Source: Haliotis asinina (Eukaryota > Mollusca > Gastropoda > Lepetellida > Haliotidae). From it: a stretch of DNA of 64,000 nucleotides. The stretch spans positions 29,331,118 through 29,395,117 of the forward strand of contig NC_090280.1 of NCBI RefSeq assembly GCF_037392515.1, written 5' to 3'. Positions 33,852 through 44,944 of this stretch are shown here, one piece after another. How positions within the stretch are numbered: position 1 is the first letter of the stretch; every line of letters begins with the position of its first letter. The notes beneath the pieces were generated by a model that worked only from the letters and a program-made list of their open reading frames with translations, was not told where the DNA came from and made no database searches. The translations under genes and the position numbers were made by a program.

Positions 33852-36800
33852 GTATGTATGACATGCAAAAGATATGCTGGTAAATGATTTCATATTTTGA
33901 TTATTGAATGATGTGTCTGGACAAAGAGCCATTCATGTAATATTGCAGCCAGCGCCGGTTGTTATTGTATAGGGCCGGCAGTTCCAAATATCAGCTAGCC
34001 CAAATGACTTTCAGTAAATGATCTACCCGTGAAGGTCCCGGGGTAGAATAGGCCTTCAGCAACCCATGCTTGCCATAAAAGGTGACTAACGGGATCGGGT
34101 GATCAGGCTCGCTGACTTGGTTGACACATGTCATTGGTTCCCAATTGCGCAGATCAATGCTCATGTTGTTGATCACTTGATTGTCTGGTCCAGACCCGAT
34201 TATTTACAAACAGCCGCCATATAGCTGGAATATTGCTGAGTGCGGCGTAAAATTAAACTCACTCACTCATTCAGTAAATTATCTGTCTTTTTCAGCTGGA
34301 ATATTTCCCCTATTTCTTTTCTTTATTAACGTACTACAGCGCAAGTTAGGACTATAAACAGTCCAGAATTTGTACACCAATTTATTCAACTGGATCTATA
34401 AATAATAATCAGTACTGTTTGATACATATAGTCACTTGCACATTGCAATACTGAGCTCCATCAAGTTCTTGCAAACGCCATGCAGTGTGCTCTGTCATAA
34501 AACGTGCTCTCACAAAAGGAAATCTAGAAATGCAGAAAACGAGATTCGGTCGCTAGAAATCTTTGACGGTCTCGTACGAACTTAATATTATATCCGTCAC
34601 GTAGTTCGTTACAAAAAATACGCTTAATAAGCGCAAAAAACACAGTTGTAATCAGTGAGCCAGAGGAATTGTGACTTACTGTGCGACCTCTTCAAACAGG
34701 GTCAGTGGAAGTAGAATTTAATGTAACCAGAGATGTTTACATTGCCTCTTCACACGAGGACAGTCGCCTCGACCTGATGAGACTAAATTTTCGGTTTGCG
34801 TATATTTATTTCAACCCAGCATGGGGTGAGTGGGTGAGGTTAACGCAGCATTTATAATATTCTAGCAATATTCCAGCCTATCACGGCGGGAACAACAGAA
34901 ATTAGCTTCATCACAACAAGTCATTTATCCACGTTGTCAACGGAAAAACTAACACACCCATACTGTAATGTATCATTTCATTTTCAGTGGCCAGAAAGTC
35001 CAAGTCAACCTGGATACCCAGACCCCACCTATCTCCAGGACCATGCACTTCAGTCGAAGACATGGGCATCGTATATGCAACAACTAAATGGCTATGGGAG
35101 TGCCATCGACAACATGGTCTGGAACATAAGAGGTGTCTAAAGTCATTAAATTTTCAGAGATAACTGAACCAAAACCAAATAAGGAACAGCAAGCTACAAA
35201 TATCCCCCCTAATCTTGTACTACACCAACATACTGTCCCCCTGAGATGGTATGTATGTCCCGAAACATTAGAGTAATATTTCATCTTACCTCGATTTCAA
35301 TCACAGACGACCGCCTCCGTGGTGTGGTGGGTTGAGCGTCCAACCGGAGAGCAGAAGGTCGAGGGTTCGATCCCTGCCGCGTCATACCTAACATGTTAAA
35401 GCGTACTTGTTGGTCCATGTCTGGCTCTGGTCATTAATGAATACAACAAGGACTGGTCGGCTCGTAGTCAGTCAGTATAATATGTCTGACGGTGGAACTC
35501 ATGCTTAACTGTGACATGGTATCTCACTGAGCTGGCACAAGAAAACCAGTCTGGACCTGTGCAAGTAGCCACGCGTACACACACATGCACGTCGTCATAT
35601 GAGCGAAATATTTATATTTTATGTGCGACGTGAAACCCCTATTTAACCTCACCTCACTTTAACCGCAGAATATGTACGCTTTTGTTTATGGTTAAACGTG
35701 TCCCAAAGCGCTAGCATCTAAAGGAATGGTTCCAACAGTACTGTACCTCCCCATGGTTCCAGATATGGTGATCTACCTTCAGTTGCTGGGCTTCTAGCTC
35801 TTCTTATATGTCTGCTTTACTATCCTTCGGCGACAGATTGTAACATACACCATAATTAACAAATGGCCTAGTCCAGTCACGATTTGGCTAAGATATTACC
35901 GATGTGACTTTATAATTACACACGCTAACTACTTCACCAACAGTCGTAAAAGTGTGTTATCTTTCGTCATGTTGAGAAATGGTTTTATAATGGTTCCGCT
36001 GTTGAAATGATTTCCTTTTACAGGTACACAGGATTAGTTTTCACAACTAAGCTTGTCAGGAGTAAAGCCAGGACATGTCTTGCACCTCAGGCCTCTAAAT
36101 CTATGATGTCCTTAAATGAGGAAAATTAGTAACACAGTTTGAACTGATACATTTAATAGTTGTGATTCAATGGTTGTACCCTATTCTTTGTTATGGCTCT
36201 GACATTTGGGGAACATATCATTACAGCCAGTGAGTGAGTGAGTTAATATTTAAAGTCACTTTGGCAATATATCAGCCATATCGTGACTAAAACAATATAC
36301 AGATTAACAACAATGAGCGTTAGATTATACAATTCTCTCAACGAAGGACATTAAAATAACTAGAATATTACAGATATACATGTAAAACTAGTTATGAAAT
36401 CTAAAACATTTTAGCTATAAGGGACAACACAATATGAAAATAGACTATAGATCGTCAACAACTGATGGTAGATCACCAACATGGGGACCATGGGGACTTA
36501 CAGTACGTTACTTACCTGCATGGGCCATATTTGGATTTACACCATCTCTTCAGCCGTTGGTGAATGTAAGAAATGTTGGCCTAAATTAAAATAACAAGAA
36601 AACTACGTTTGAAAATCCTGGTAAATTTACATTGTCTATGAACGTTTTGGGATTTACATTCCGTCTCCGGAGGACAATAATTTTACATTACTTCAACCCC
36701 CTTTAAGGGTACAGCCACTAAAAGTTCAAGTTCCTAATCTAAATTACCAATTATTAAAATACATATTACATATTACATACACAACATATTACCCAGAATT

Positions 36801-38901
36801 CAACAATTAAATCCATTTCCTTTAAAAACCAATAATTAAATGAGAACTGATTGTGTTAAAAAGATCCTTAACTGTTTTAACAGTAAAGCATGCATCCCTT
36901 GTGATGGGCATGTCATTACAAAATAATAGAGGCTCTGCAAATTTTGTAAGCAGTACCTTAGGGTGAAGCGAAGTAAGTTAACTTGTATGGTTCTTGGCGA
37001 GTGTGACAGACTCCCATTACAGGGAAGCAATGACATGTGTCAACCAAGTCAGCAAGCGTGACCACCCGATCCCGTTAGTCGCCTATTCCGACAAGCAAAG
37101 TCGCCTGTAATGGCAAGCATTGGTTGCTGAAGGCTTATTCCACCCCGGGATCTTTACGGGTCTAGTTATAGTGCCTAAATAACTACTTGCTCATTACTCT
37201 TCTGTAAACCTTTCGCAAAGTCAAATCGTGCTACTGCACACAATGCTGACCTATACTTATAACATGTACAGATCTTAAACTCCAGGACAAATAGCTGCAA
37301 AGTTGTTTTTTGCACTCACTAGACGTACAATCTGACTGTAAATATGTGTCAGCCTATCAACTCACAACAATGTACTTAGAACGTAGTTTAAGGCAAGCTG
37401 ATAATGTTTGACTTTCCTTTTTTTTCTCACGTTCTTTTTTACAGGTCTGAACTGGCCCGACTGGATGGATAAGTCACATCATCAAGGTCAGTTCCCAAAC
37501 AACGTTGACGCTGCATCAGAATTTGTGTCGCTAATGGTTCAGAGTGCTAATAACTACACAGGAGGACGCCTTCCTTACACATTTGAAGTCATCAATGAAC
37601 CTGATTGGGTCGAAAAGATTATTGACCAACAAACAAATATAGATTTCCACAAGGTCGTTGCCCAAAAGCTGAAATCACGATTTGGAATGAAAGTTGCCGG
37701 ACCAACATACACCAGTATGGCCATGCGACAAGCAGATGAAAATAACTTCAGCTATTGGAAAAGAACTGCGAAGTTTATGGACATGACGCTTGATCATTTG
37801 GACTTTTTCTCTTTCCATTCCTACAGTTATCTGCGGGTGTCAGGTGGAAACTTTTCACGTTTTGGCATCAACGAAGCTCGTCTGGTCGCTTCTATTGACA
37901 TGGTGGAGAATTACTCCCATCTCAAGAAAGGCAAAAATGTTCCGTTAGTTGTCAGTGAATTTGGTAGAGGAAATGTTATCGGACTTCCCGACGGTTTCGA
38001 AAATGGAACGATTGACTTTGAGACCATTTATCAACCCAACGGTTTCATGTTTACTTTCCTGAACTTGAGGGAGTTTATCGAAATAGTTCTAGTTTTTCTT
38101 CACGGAAATGTTCAATATCCGGGTCATCCCACCCTAAGGAATTCCTTATTTACAAAAGATGGTCGTGCTCTTAACATGACGAAATATTTCACGTTTTGGA
38201 CAAACTTCGTTTATGACCAAATGTTTATTCGTGTTTCAAGTCAATACAATGGACAAGAAAGAGTCGTTGCACCCCTGGCCCTAGCAAACCCTCTCACCAA
38301 AGAGGTGGTAGTTCTTCTTCACAACTATGACAGAAAATGGCAAAATGTACTACTGGACTTCTCCAACAGCTGGATCAATCCTTCCACGGGCGAACAAACA
38401 TGCGTTCTTTTTGAAAATGGTAATCCGGCAATTCATTCTAACTATCATTTCAACATATCGAAAGATCATGGCTCCGTGGGTCTGCCTGGATCATCAACAT
38501 GCTTCTACACGTTCAAAACCAACTACAACTTTGACAGAATGCCCACGTGCAACCAAAGCACATATTATGGCAAAGACATGGTCATCCCTATCAACAATGG
38601 GCATGCTCAGACAACCATCCGTCTTCCAAGTACTGGTTACAGTTCTGCGCATCTTAGGGTGGGAGTTAGCAGAGACTTGAATGCTGACGCACGGCCCAAG
38701 GCAGTTGTGTTCAATGGCCAGATGTTGTCATCAAGTTACATGCTCTTTGATTCTATGAAGACCGACGGGAAAACAAAATGGAACGTGTGGGTGTTCATGG
38801 TCCCTGAATCACAGGTCCGTGCAACAAACAACGTCAACATGACCTTTGATGGCGACGGTGGTCATGTGTCATCTGTTGGCCTCATTGTCGGCAAAATATA
38901 G
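33618..38901 (+). CDS. Secreted clan GH-A glycoside hydrolase (GH86-like?), copy C, intact, 611 aa
   Basis: Exons 33618-33851, 34988-35132 and 37445-38901; introns are phase 0 then phase 1, all GT-AG. The ATG at 33618 is the first in frame and starts a signal peptide (MFLVVLCTLLLWGSAFS, likely cut before DTTVT). The catalytic exon carries VINEPDW (Glu about 178, expected acid/base) and VVSEFGRG (Glu about 298, expected nucleophile), the spacing and motifs of clan A (beta/alpha)8 retaining hydrolases, and HSYSYL between them. A C-terminal beta-rich region (from about residue 400) carries TCVLF, GLPGSSTCFY and MPTCNQ cysteines. Many N-X-S/T sites fit a secreted glycoprotein. GH86 (beta-agarase/porphyranase), acting on red-algal galactans in the gut, is my best family guess; substrate is unproven. 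Poly(A) signals follow at about 38970. Confidence 0.88.
34025..34271 (+). mobile_element. CTCA-tailed SINE (family 1) in intron 1 of copy C
   Basis: Complete: ACCCGTGAAGGTCCCGGGG to AAACTCACTCACTCAT. Target duplication is CAGTAAATGATCT (34012-34024) and CAGTAAATTATCT (34272-34284). Absent from copies A and B, so it is later than the duplication. Confidence 0.85.
34825..34925 (-). mobile_element. SINE end fragment (family 3) before exon 2 of copy C
   Basis: GTGAGTGGGTGAGGTTAACG ... TTCTAGCAATATTCCAGCC ... TCACGGCGGG, reversed. Same position as in copies A and B. Confidence 0.65.
34988..35132 (+). CDS. Copy C exon 2
   Basis: 145 bp after TTTTCAG, encoding WPESPSQPGYPDPTYLQDH ... VWNIR plus the first base of a Gly codon. 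Donor is GTGTCT, a weak match to consensus. The same exon length is found in all five copies. Confidence 0.85.
35228..35935 (+). mobile_element. SINE and LINE pieces in intron 2 of copy C, first cluster
   Basis: 35228-35290 is a LINE 3' UTR scrap (TCCCGAAACATT). 35305-35665 is a full family 2 SINE with A box GTGGTGTGGTGGGTTGAGC and B box GGGTTCGATCCC near 35365, ending ACCTCACCTCAC. 35670-35935 is a LINE 3' UTR remnant (CCCCATGGTTCCAGATATGG, TCACGATTTGGCTAAGATATT). Confidence 0.7.
36230..36910 (-). mobile_element. LINE 3' fragment in intron 2 of copy C
   Basis: GTGAGTGAGTGAGTTAATATT, then the reversed 3' UTR and the reversed last codons of ORF2 (CATCCCTTGTGATGGG near 36892). 35936-36229 between it and the previous cluster shows nothing recognisable. 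Confidence 0.75.
37022..37162 (-). mobile_element. Partial SINE (family 1) in intron 2 of copy C
   Basis: Head half only, reversed: GACCACCCGATCCCGTTAGTCG, TGGCAAGCATTGGTTGCTGA, ending GGGATCTTTACGGG. The CTCA tail half is missing. Confidence 0.65.
37445..38901 (+). CDS. Copy C exon 3, catalytic and C-terminal domains
   Basis: 1457 bp after a long pyrimidine tract and TTTTACAG. Begins G-LNWPDWMDKSHHQGQFPNN and ends GHVSSVGLIVGKI, then TAG. Contains both catalytic Glu motifs. The uninterrupted 485-codon exon is unusual against the two tiny upstream exons and may reflect descent from an intronless gene. Confidence 0.9.
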
Positions 38902-38963
38902 AAGAAAACTCTCCCTCTCAGAAAATGGCCGTTCTTATGACTGAACTTCCAGTAGGAGGCTAC

Positions 38964-38992
38964 CTGTCAATAAAGGAATAAAGTTTATTAAA
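38964..38992 (+). terminator. Polyadenylation signals of copy C
   Basis: Two overlapping-range signals, TCAATAAAGG and GGAATAAAGT, lie 65-85 bp after the stop, with a GT-rich stretch (GTGTGTTGGG) following. The equivalent region of copy B has lost the clear AATAAA. Confidence 0.6.
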
Positions 38993-39084
38993 TGACCATG
39001 TGTGTTGGGATTTGGTATGCCTCTGCCCACAGCTATTACAGTCAAAGAAGAACGACACCTGTGTCAAAGTGCGTGATGAGTTAG

Positions 39085-39490
39085 CTAGTTAAAGTCTAAT
39101 GTCACCTCTGCAGTATTTCAGCTACGACGTTTCAAAAAGGAAACAATAGTGTGCTTACAAAGATGCTTGCACATTGCACTCTGAGTTAAATCAGCAGATA
39201 GGGCTTTTACTTGTTATTGACGTATAATGAACTTGGAAGATGTTGCTCACTGCCCCACACTTGTGTTAAAGGCAGTGGAATGGTCTAGTGGTTAAAGCAT
39301 TAACTCTTCACGCCAAAGACCCCAGTTCGATCCCCACATTGGTACAATGTATGAAGCTCATTTTGGATGTCCTCCACAGTGATACTGCGAGAAACAGCAG
39401 CAACCGTCAAACCATACCCACTCACTAACACTTATGGTAGCAAAACGTTTTGCAATCTATGATTGATCATGCCCCGACAAATGACCTTGG
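39085..39490 (+). repeat. 3' flank of copy C: LINE scrap and tRNA-headed SINE shared with copy B
   Basis: 39085-39135 is a reversed LINE end scrap. 39270-39440 is a family 3 SINE (GTCTAGTGGTTAAAGC A box, CAGTTCGATCCCC B box, ACAATGTATGAAGC). Both are found in the same order beyond the 3' end of copy B (20030-20395), in reverse. Confidence 0.6.
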
Positions 39491-39796
39491 ACCTTAACGA
39501 ATGACCGAGACAGCGTAGTGGATGTTGTGGGCTGTGGCACAGGCACACTGTTTGTGGTATATTTTGGAACACGCCAGCAAATGAATGAATGAATAGTATT
39601 TTACGAAGCAATTTTCCAGCAATATCACGGCGGGTCCAGATAGGTCAATATTGGACAAGCTTAAAACAAATCATTCAAGTACCCAGTAATGTTAGCAGTA
39701 AAAACAGCAAACGTCAGATTTCAGACAAGTTAACCTGAACAACGTTGTGACGTCAGACAATTATGACGCCACTCTCCAAGTGTACGCTTTTGCGTG

Positions 39797-39878
<82 letters not shown>
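39797..39878 (+). repeat. Compound (AT)n(GT)n microsatellite
   Basis: About 11 AT units (39797-39818) run directly into about 30 GT units (39819-39878). Low-complexity frames across it are artefacts. Confidence 0.95.
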
Positions 39879-40599
39879 AATGGGCGTATTGATCTTGCTT
39901 CGAATCGTTGTAAAATACTAAGTATTTGTTCAAGCGGGACGATGAAAACGGAAAAAAATCCTCGAGTCATGAGGAACAGACCAACTTGACATCAACATGA
40001 AACAGATATGAAAATGACGTCACTTATGATTGTGACTGAGTCTTCTTATTTCAATATCCAGCAATATCACGGTAGGGACACCATAGAAGAGTTTCAGCGT
40101 TAAAGCCTAACCACTACCCTCGTTAGTGAAATTTAGACTACTTCACATTGAGCCTCAAGGTCTTGATTAATTGGTTGTCACTTTGACCGCGTCTGTCATA
40201 ACGTCAGTTAATTCAAGGCAATCTTATTGTTTCTTTATTTGTCCATTGTTGTCTCCTTCTCTGCGCATTGTTGTTTCACAATATGTCTGTTTACATCTGT
40301 AGTGTCAGACAGTCTGGTACTCCGAATGTATGGACGTTTTTACAGTTATTCACCTCCCTGGACAGAATTTTCAATAGCCACCACACCACATTGAAATGCA
40401 GACAAAGACTTCAGTTTTATCAATTTCTCATGTTTTGTACATTTTATGATACATACCAATATCAATCAAGTGATATTGGTTAAACTGGTACTGGATGCTG
40501 ACACAGGAAAGAGATCGTCTAGATATATAGCTACGTACTTTGAATCACTTGTAGCTTTACAATACACTTAGTAAAGGGACATTCTCTTGACGTTGAATA
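39879..40599. other. Intergenic DNA
   Basis: No gene is seen. A worn SINE core lies near 40045-40090 (ATCCAGCAATATCACGG) and another before the microsatellite at 39585-39640. The rest is unassigned. Confidence 0.4.
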
Positions 40600-41515
40600 T
40601 CACAAGGGTCCACTTGAGAGGCCCTTCTTCATCTGTCCCCTGAGGGGGTACGTAAATCCCGAAACATTCGAAGTTAAATATAAGTTTATGTGATGTTTAA
40701 GCGTAGAATTTGTGTTCTGTTAAAATTCGGCTAAATTGTTTCTCCAACCGCCAGCGGCTGAAGGGATGATGTAAAGTCATCTAGGGATCACGCAGTTAGC
40801 AAAAGTACTGAAAGTCCCCATGGTCCCCTGTATGATGATCTACCTTCAATGGTGATTTATAGTCCGTTTCTATATTGCCTCATGGTATATATTTTTAGTT
40901 AAATGTTAGTTTTATATGTTTATATGTGATATATCCGTAGAACTACTATTCATCGTAAGCAGTTTTCTAGCTCTTAATAGTATTGATTTTCACTGATAAT
41001 TAATCAACAAAAACTTCAGTGGCAGGTTTTTACGTTCTCAATATATTGCTTTTGATATTCATATAAATTCGATGTTCTGGTCTCGATATGGCAACAATGG
41101 TAACGATGTGACACTAAATATTTACTCGGTCATTAATTTATTTCCGTATCAAAAACAATAAATTGAGAAAAGCTGTCATCGAAGGACTGTAAAATACTAG
41201 ATTATCACATATATGAACATAAAACTAGTGTATAAAAATGAAAAGTGTATTTGAAGAAGAAAACACAGTATAAAACAACAAGACAATTCAATATGAAACA
41301 ACTGAAGGCAGAATGTGGGTCCCAGCTAGATCTACACCATCACTTCAGCTGTTAGACACATCTGGAATTTAGACACATCTGGCCGGAAATTAAAAATACA
41401 CGTGTTCTACGCTTAAAATCAGTGGAAAGTTTAAATTTGCTGTGAATGCTTTAGGACTTGTGCACCTTCTCAGGAGGGCAATACTTTTACAAAACCTTAA
41501 CCCCTCCCGATGATA
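40600..41515. mobile_element. Two LINE 3' fragments, tail to tail
   Basis: 40600-41125 is plus strand (CCCTGAGGGGGTACGTAAATCCC, ATGATGTAAAGTCATC, GATGTGACACTAAATATTTAC). 41150-41515 is minus strand (AAGGACTGTAAAATACTAG, ending near CAATACTTTTACAAAACC). Their tail ends face each other. Confidence 0.65.
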
Positions 41516-41518
41516 CAG

Positions 41519-41965
41519 TATTGGCATGTAATAAAGCTGTTCTTTTGTATGACTATTTTGACCCTTCTGGTATTCCATACATTCAATGTCAGGTAACAGT
41601 TTAAGGAATTCTACCATGCTCTCTAACAGAATTCCAACAGGAGTTGTGGAAGGTAGTTGACATATCCAACCAATCAAAAAACACGTAAAATTTGGAACAT
41701 TTATTTAGACCGAAGGCCATGTCATTCCAAAGAGATAGCTGAGTGGTTTCATGTAAGTCACCTGTTGGAAAGCAGAACTTCACATGGGCTAAATACCTAC
41801 TGTATCTATCCCTTGTATATGTGTGTTTCCAACGCAGAAAAAAGCAATAATTTCTTTACCTTACCTTAAAAGCCATCCCTGTGTCAAAGCGACTGTGTCG
41901 ACGGTAACTAGCTCAAAATTGTTTCTTCTGCCCCAACCTCTTTGATCGGTAATGCAACACATCTG
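41519..41965 (+). repeat. Unnamed ~430-bp dispersed repeat, uninterrupted copy (empty LINE site)
   Basis: Aligns with 13330-13688 and then directly with 19737-19820. The word GTGTCAAAG near 41890 is the unoccupied equivalent of the ATGTCAAAG target of the full-length LINE. A tRNA-like A-box word, GATAGCTGAGTGGTTTC, lies near 41734. Confidence 0.65.
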
Positions 41966-42862
41966 CGATGCCACTTCTTATTCCATACACTGATTACATA
42001 GTTAGCACAAAAACTTACATCCATGGTCCGATGCAGAGGAAGTGGGACACCCAAGTACGTATTAATAAGGTTTATACAATAAAGCCATTTGTTGGTTACA
42101 TCTGCTTAGGTTGTCAATCCAGATTTGAAGAGGTCATGATGCGACGATGTCGTATTGACCATGTTAGATACAGTCACGATTATCTATTGAAAGGCGAAGA
42201 TTTTCTTCTTTGTATCCCTTCTGCTGAAAGAATGACGGTCAAACATGTCCTGCCTGACTGTGTTGAGTTTTCCATTACAACGGATACCTATTTCAAAACA
42301 CGATCTATGAATGATCTTTTTCACTGTCAGTTCTTATGTAATTATGACATTTTTTTGAAAAATACATTTGTTAAATGATTTGTAAATAGACAAATGTTTT
42401 AACATTAGCAGTTTAAATTAGTAACTTATATAGATTGTCAGTAGCTGTATCCTCAAAGGGGGTTAAACTACTGTAAAATTATTGCCCTCCTAAGAGGGTA
42501 CGTAAGTCCCAAAACATCCCAAGTAAACTGAAACTTTCCATGTTCTTAATCGTAGCGTGTATGCCCTTTTATGAATCCATCTAGGGTCCATGCAGGAAGC
42601 AAATGTACCTTAAGTCACCATGGTCTCTGGCATGGTGGCCTACCTTCATTTGCTAGTAGTCTATAGCCTCACTTTACATTGTGTAGTCATTTCTGGTTAA
42701 ATGTTTTAGATTTAGTTACTAGTTTAATATGGCTATCTGTGATACACTAGTGGTGTTACTGGTTGTCGTCAGCTGGGTGTTAGTTTCTAATTTTCGTGAT
42801 GTAAAATATAATTACTATATGAAATATTGCCGAAGTGACCATGAATATTAACTCACTCACTC
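41966..42862 (+). mobile_element. Truncated LINE (end of ORF2 and 3' UTR)
   Basis: Starts in the segment after RNase H (PLLIPYTDYIVSTKTYIHG), continues through CQSRFEEVMMRRCRIDH and ERMTVKHVLPDC to TAA, then 3' UTR and ACTCACTCACTC at about 42862. The 136-codon frame is still open, a moderately young copy. Confidence 0.8.
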
Positions 42863-43007
42863 CAATAATATATACACACTGCCGGCAATGTTCTCAAGAT
42901 ATTAGCTATATCGTGATCATACTAAATCATACTCGAATTCCGTTTTCAAGTAAAACGGATATTTAGATATACTTTGTCTTAGTGCCTCCCGTCTCTTTTG
43001 GAATAGG

Positions 43008-43165
43008 GGTGGTGGGGTAGCCTAATGATTAGAAACGTAAAAGACACCGGTTCGATTCCACATATGATCACAATGTGTGAAGCCCATTTCCGGTGTCCCC
43101 CGCCGTGTTATCACCAGAATATCTTTACAATTGACATGAGAGCAAGCAAACTCACTCCCTCACTC
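43008..43165 (+). mobile_element. tRNA-headed SINE (family 3)
   Basis: GGGGTAGCCTAATGATTAG (A box), ACACCGGTTCGATTCCAC (B box), ACAATGTGTGAAGCCCATTT, then CCCCGCCGTG and a CTCACTCCCTCACTC tail. Complete but worn. Confidence 0.75.
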
Positions 43166-44109
43166 AAATCAGATCATTGTTTTCCATAATTCATTTCAAA
43201 CATTCATACCATCTCTCTAGACTCAGACTGCAGCCGGTTGAATCAATATCATCCCACACGCAGGTACTTTCACGAGAGGAATTATATGTTGTGAAATGAG
43301 AAATGAGATTAAGAAACAACATGGTGAAACATTAGGCAGTTACTAAAACTAGGTCCGAAACCCTGGACCTCCCGTGTGTGATCGATTTGCATGTAGCGAC
43401 TTTATAACCTTGGAACCCAATACCTAAGATGAGCTTGGAAAATCTTGTAACAGTTTTCCAATAGGAGACATGCACATAGTAAATGCCCTGTCAAGCCTTC
43501 AAGGGTTATTCAGGTCCCGTCTCGTTAAGACGAAGAGTAGTGACGACGCCCTGGAACTCGCAGATCGCCTAACGATCCGTGGTCACACCATGTTAATTCT
43601 GTATCGTTCACTTTTCCTTCCCCTGACATAATTGACACAAAACTGGTACCGTGTCACAAGGATGAGGTCATGCTGATGTTGAAGGGCAGGTATTGTCGTC
43701 TCAGCCTTGTCGTATCCTCCATCTCGTGGATGACATGACCATCTGGTCAACGTGGAGTCTTCGGTAATAGTGATGGTTTAACCCAATTTCTATCCACGAG
43801 ACCCGATAAACGCCATCATGCGGTAGTTGTAAGTTAGAAACATGTTCAGCAATTTCTGTAGCCGTCAAATGCGTCTATGTACGCCAGCATGCGTTGGAGA
43901 TAAGTCGATCAAGGTTATACGGTCAAAGCACGTTTTACGTAGACTAGACATTATGTCCACTTCTGACCAACTTAGAAGTAACGTGTGACGACGATTGCAT
44001 AATTTACTTACAACTTGTGGCCCCCGTATGAAGGATGTATACGTTGGCATGCGCCTACAATTTTGAGCATGCACTTTTCGACGTCCTCACCATACCACGA
44101 TGCTTCAGC
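43166..44109. other. Intergenic DNA, unassigned
   Basis: No coding region, RNA gene or recognised repeat is seen across this stretch. It is less AT-rich than most of the window. Confidence 0.4.
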
Positions 44110-44800
44110 ATGCGTTCAACTTTTACATCATGGTGCGACAGGGCCCAAACGTAACATCACTAATGAACCCATGAAGCTGGAGGAGGCCAGGACATTTGTT
44201 AAACCCATGGTGGAGATGCTGGATAATTGATGATGCATGAACTGTGACCGCCATACAGTATACATCCACAAGATTGCTGAGCGTGAGAAAACAGACACTT
44301 ATCAAACAGGGTACCTTCCACTGATCTGCATACACGCCCTATTGTGGTCAACACAAGAGAATCAGGTTAGTATATGACCCTCCCATTACATATGTCTGGC
44401 AAATATAGCCAAATGGTCAGAGAAAACATCCATGAGTATTCACCTCCGGACCCGGAGAGCAAAAGGGTTTGTTGCCTGTGATGTGAAGACTTAGATACTT
44501 GTGAATTATGAATCCAACTCTGAAAAACGTTGGTGAAAAACATTTGCTATGAGACCGTATGGGAATTTGTCAAGTATTTAGTTCAGAAAAACGTAAAGTA
44601 GGTTATGGGAGAAAATATCTTTACCGTTATCTCCTTGTCAGGAATGGCAGGAACGTATGGAACTGTTTATAGTAACCCTTAAAAGATTGAAGTGCCTCTT
44701 TTTGAAACGCCTGTCCACACAAAGCTTCATTACTTACCTTGTTTCAACGTGGAATTATACGAGATATCGGAATTTATTGGGGGGCTTTTCAGGAACTTCT
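44110..44800 (-). repeat. Unnamed ~680-bp dispersed repeat (copy 2)
   Basis: Reverse-complement match of 12085-12770 over the whole length, for example AAATTTGCTATGAGACC-like, CAAGTATTTAGT and GAAGACTTAGATACTTGTG words. No terminal repeats or ORF could be recognised. Confidence 0.55.
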
Positions 44801-44944
44801 ACTGAAGGCTGAATGTTTTACTTAAGATACCATCTAATGTGTAATACCTGATGTATAGGTCTCATATATTTAAGTATGTTTCCGAACAATAGTGAAATTG
44901 TCTCTTTGATTGTTCAGAGTGCCTGTGACCACAGCCTGACCTTT

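Noticed and set aside
35305-35400. Possible tRNA gene
   Set aside because: A- and B-box words are present but the sequence has no full cloverleaf and continues into a SINE body seen at three other places. The similar words at 39290, 43020, 51500 and 20160 are SINE heads too.
39730-39970. His-Thr repeat protein frames
   Set aside because: Translation of the (GT)n microsatellite on the minus strand.
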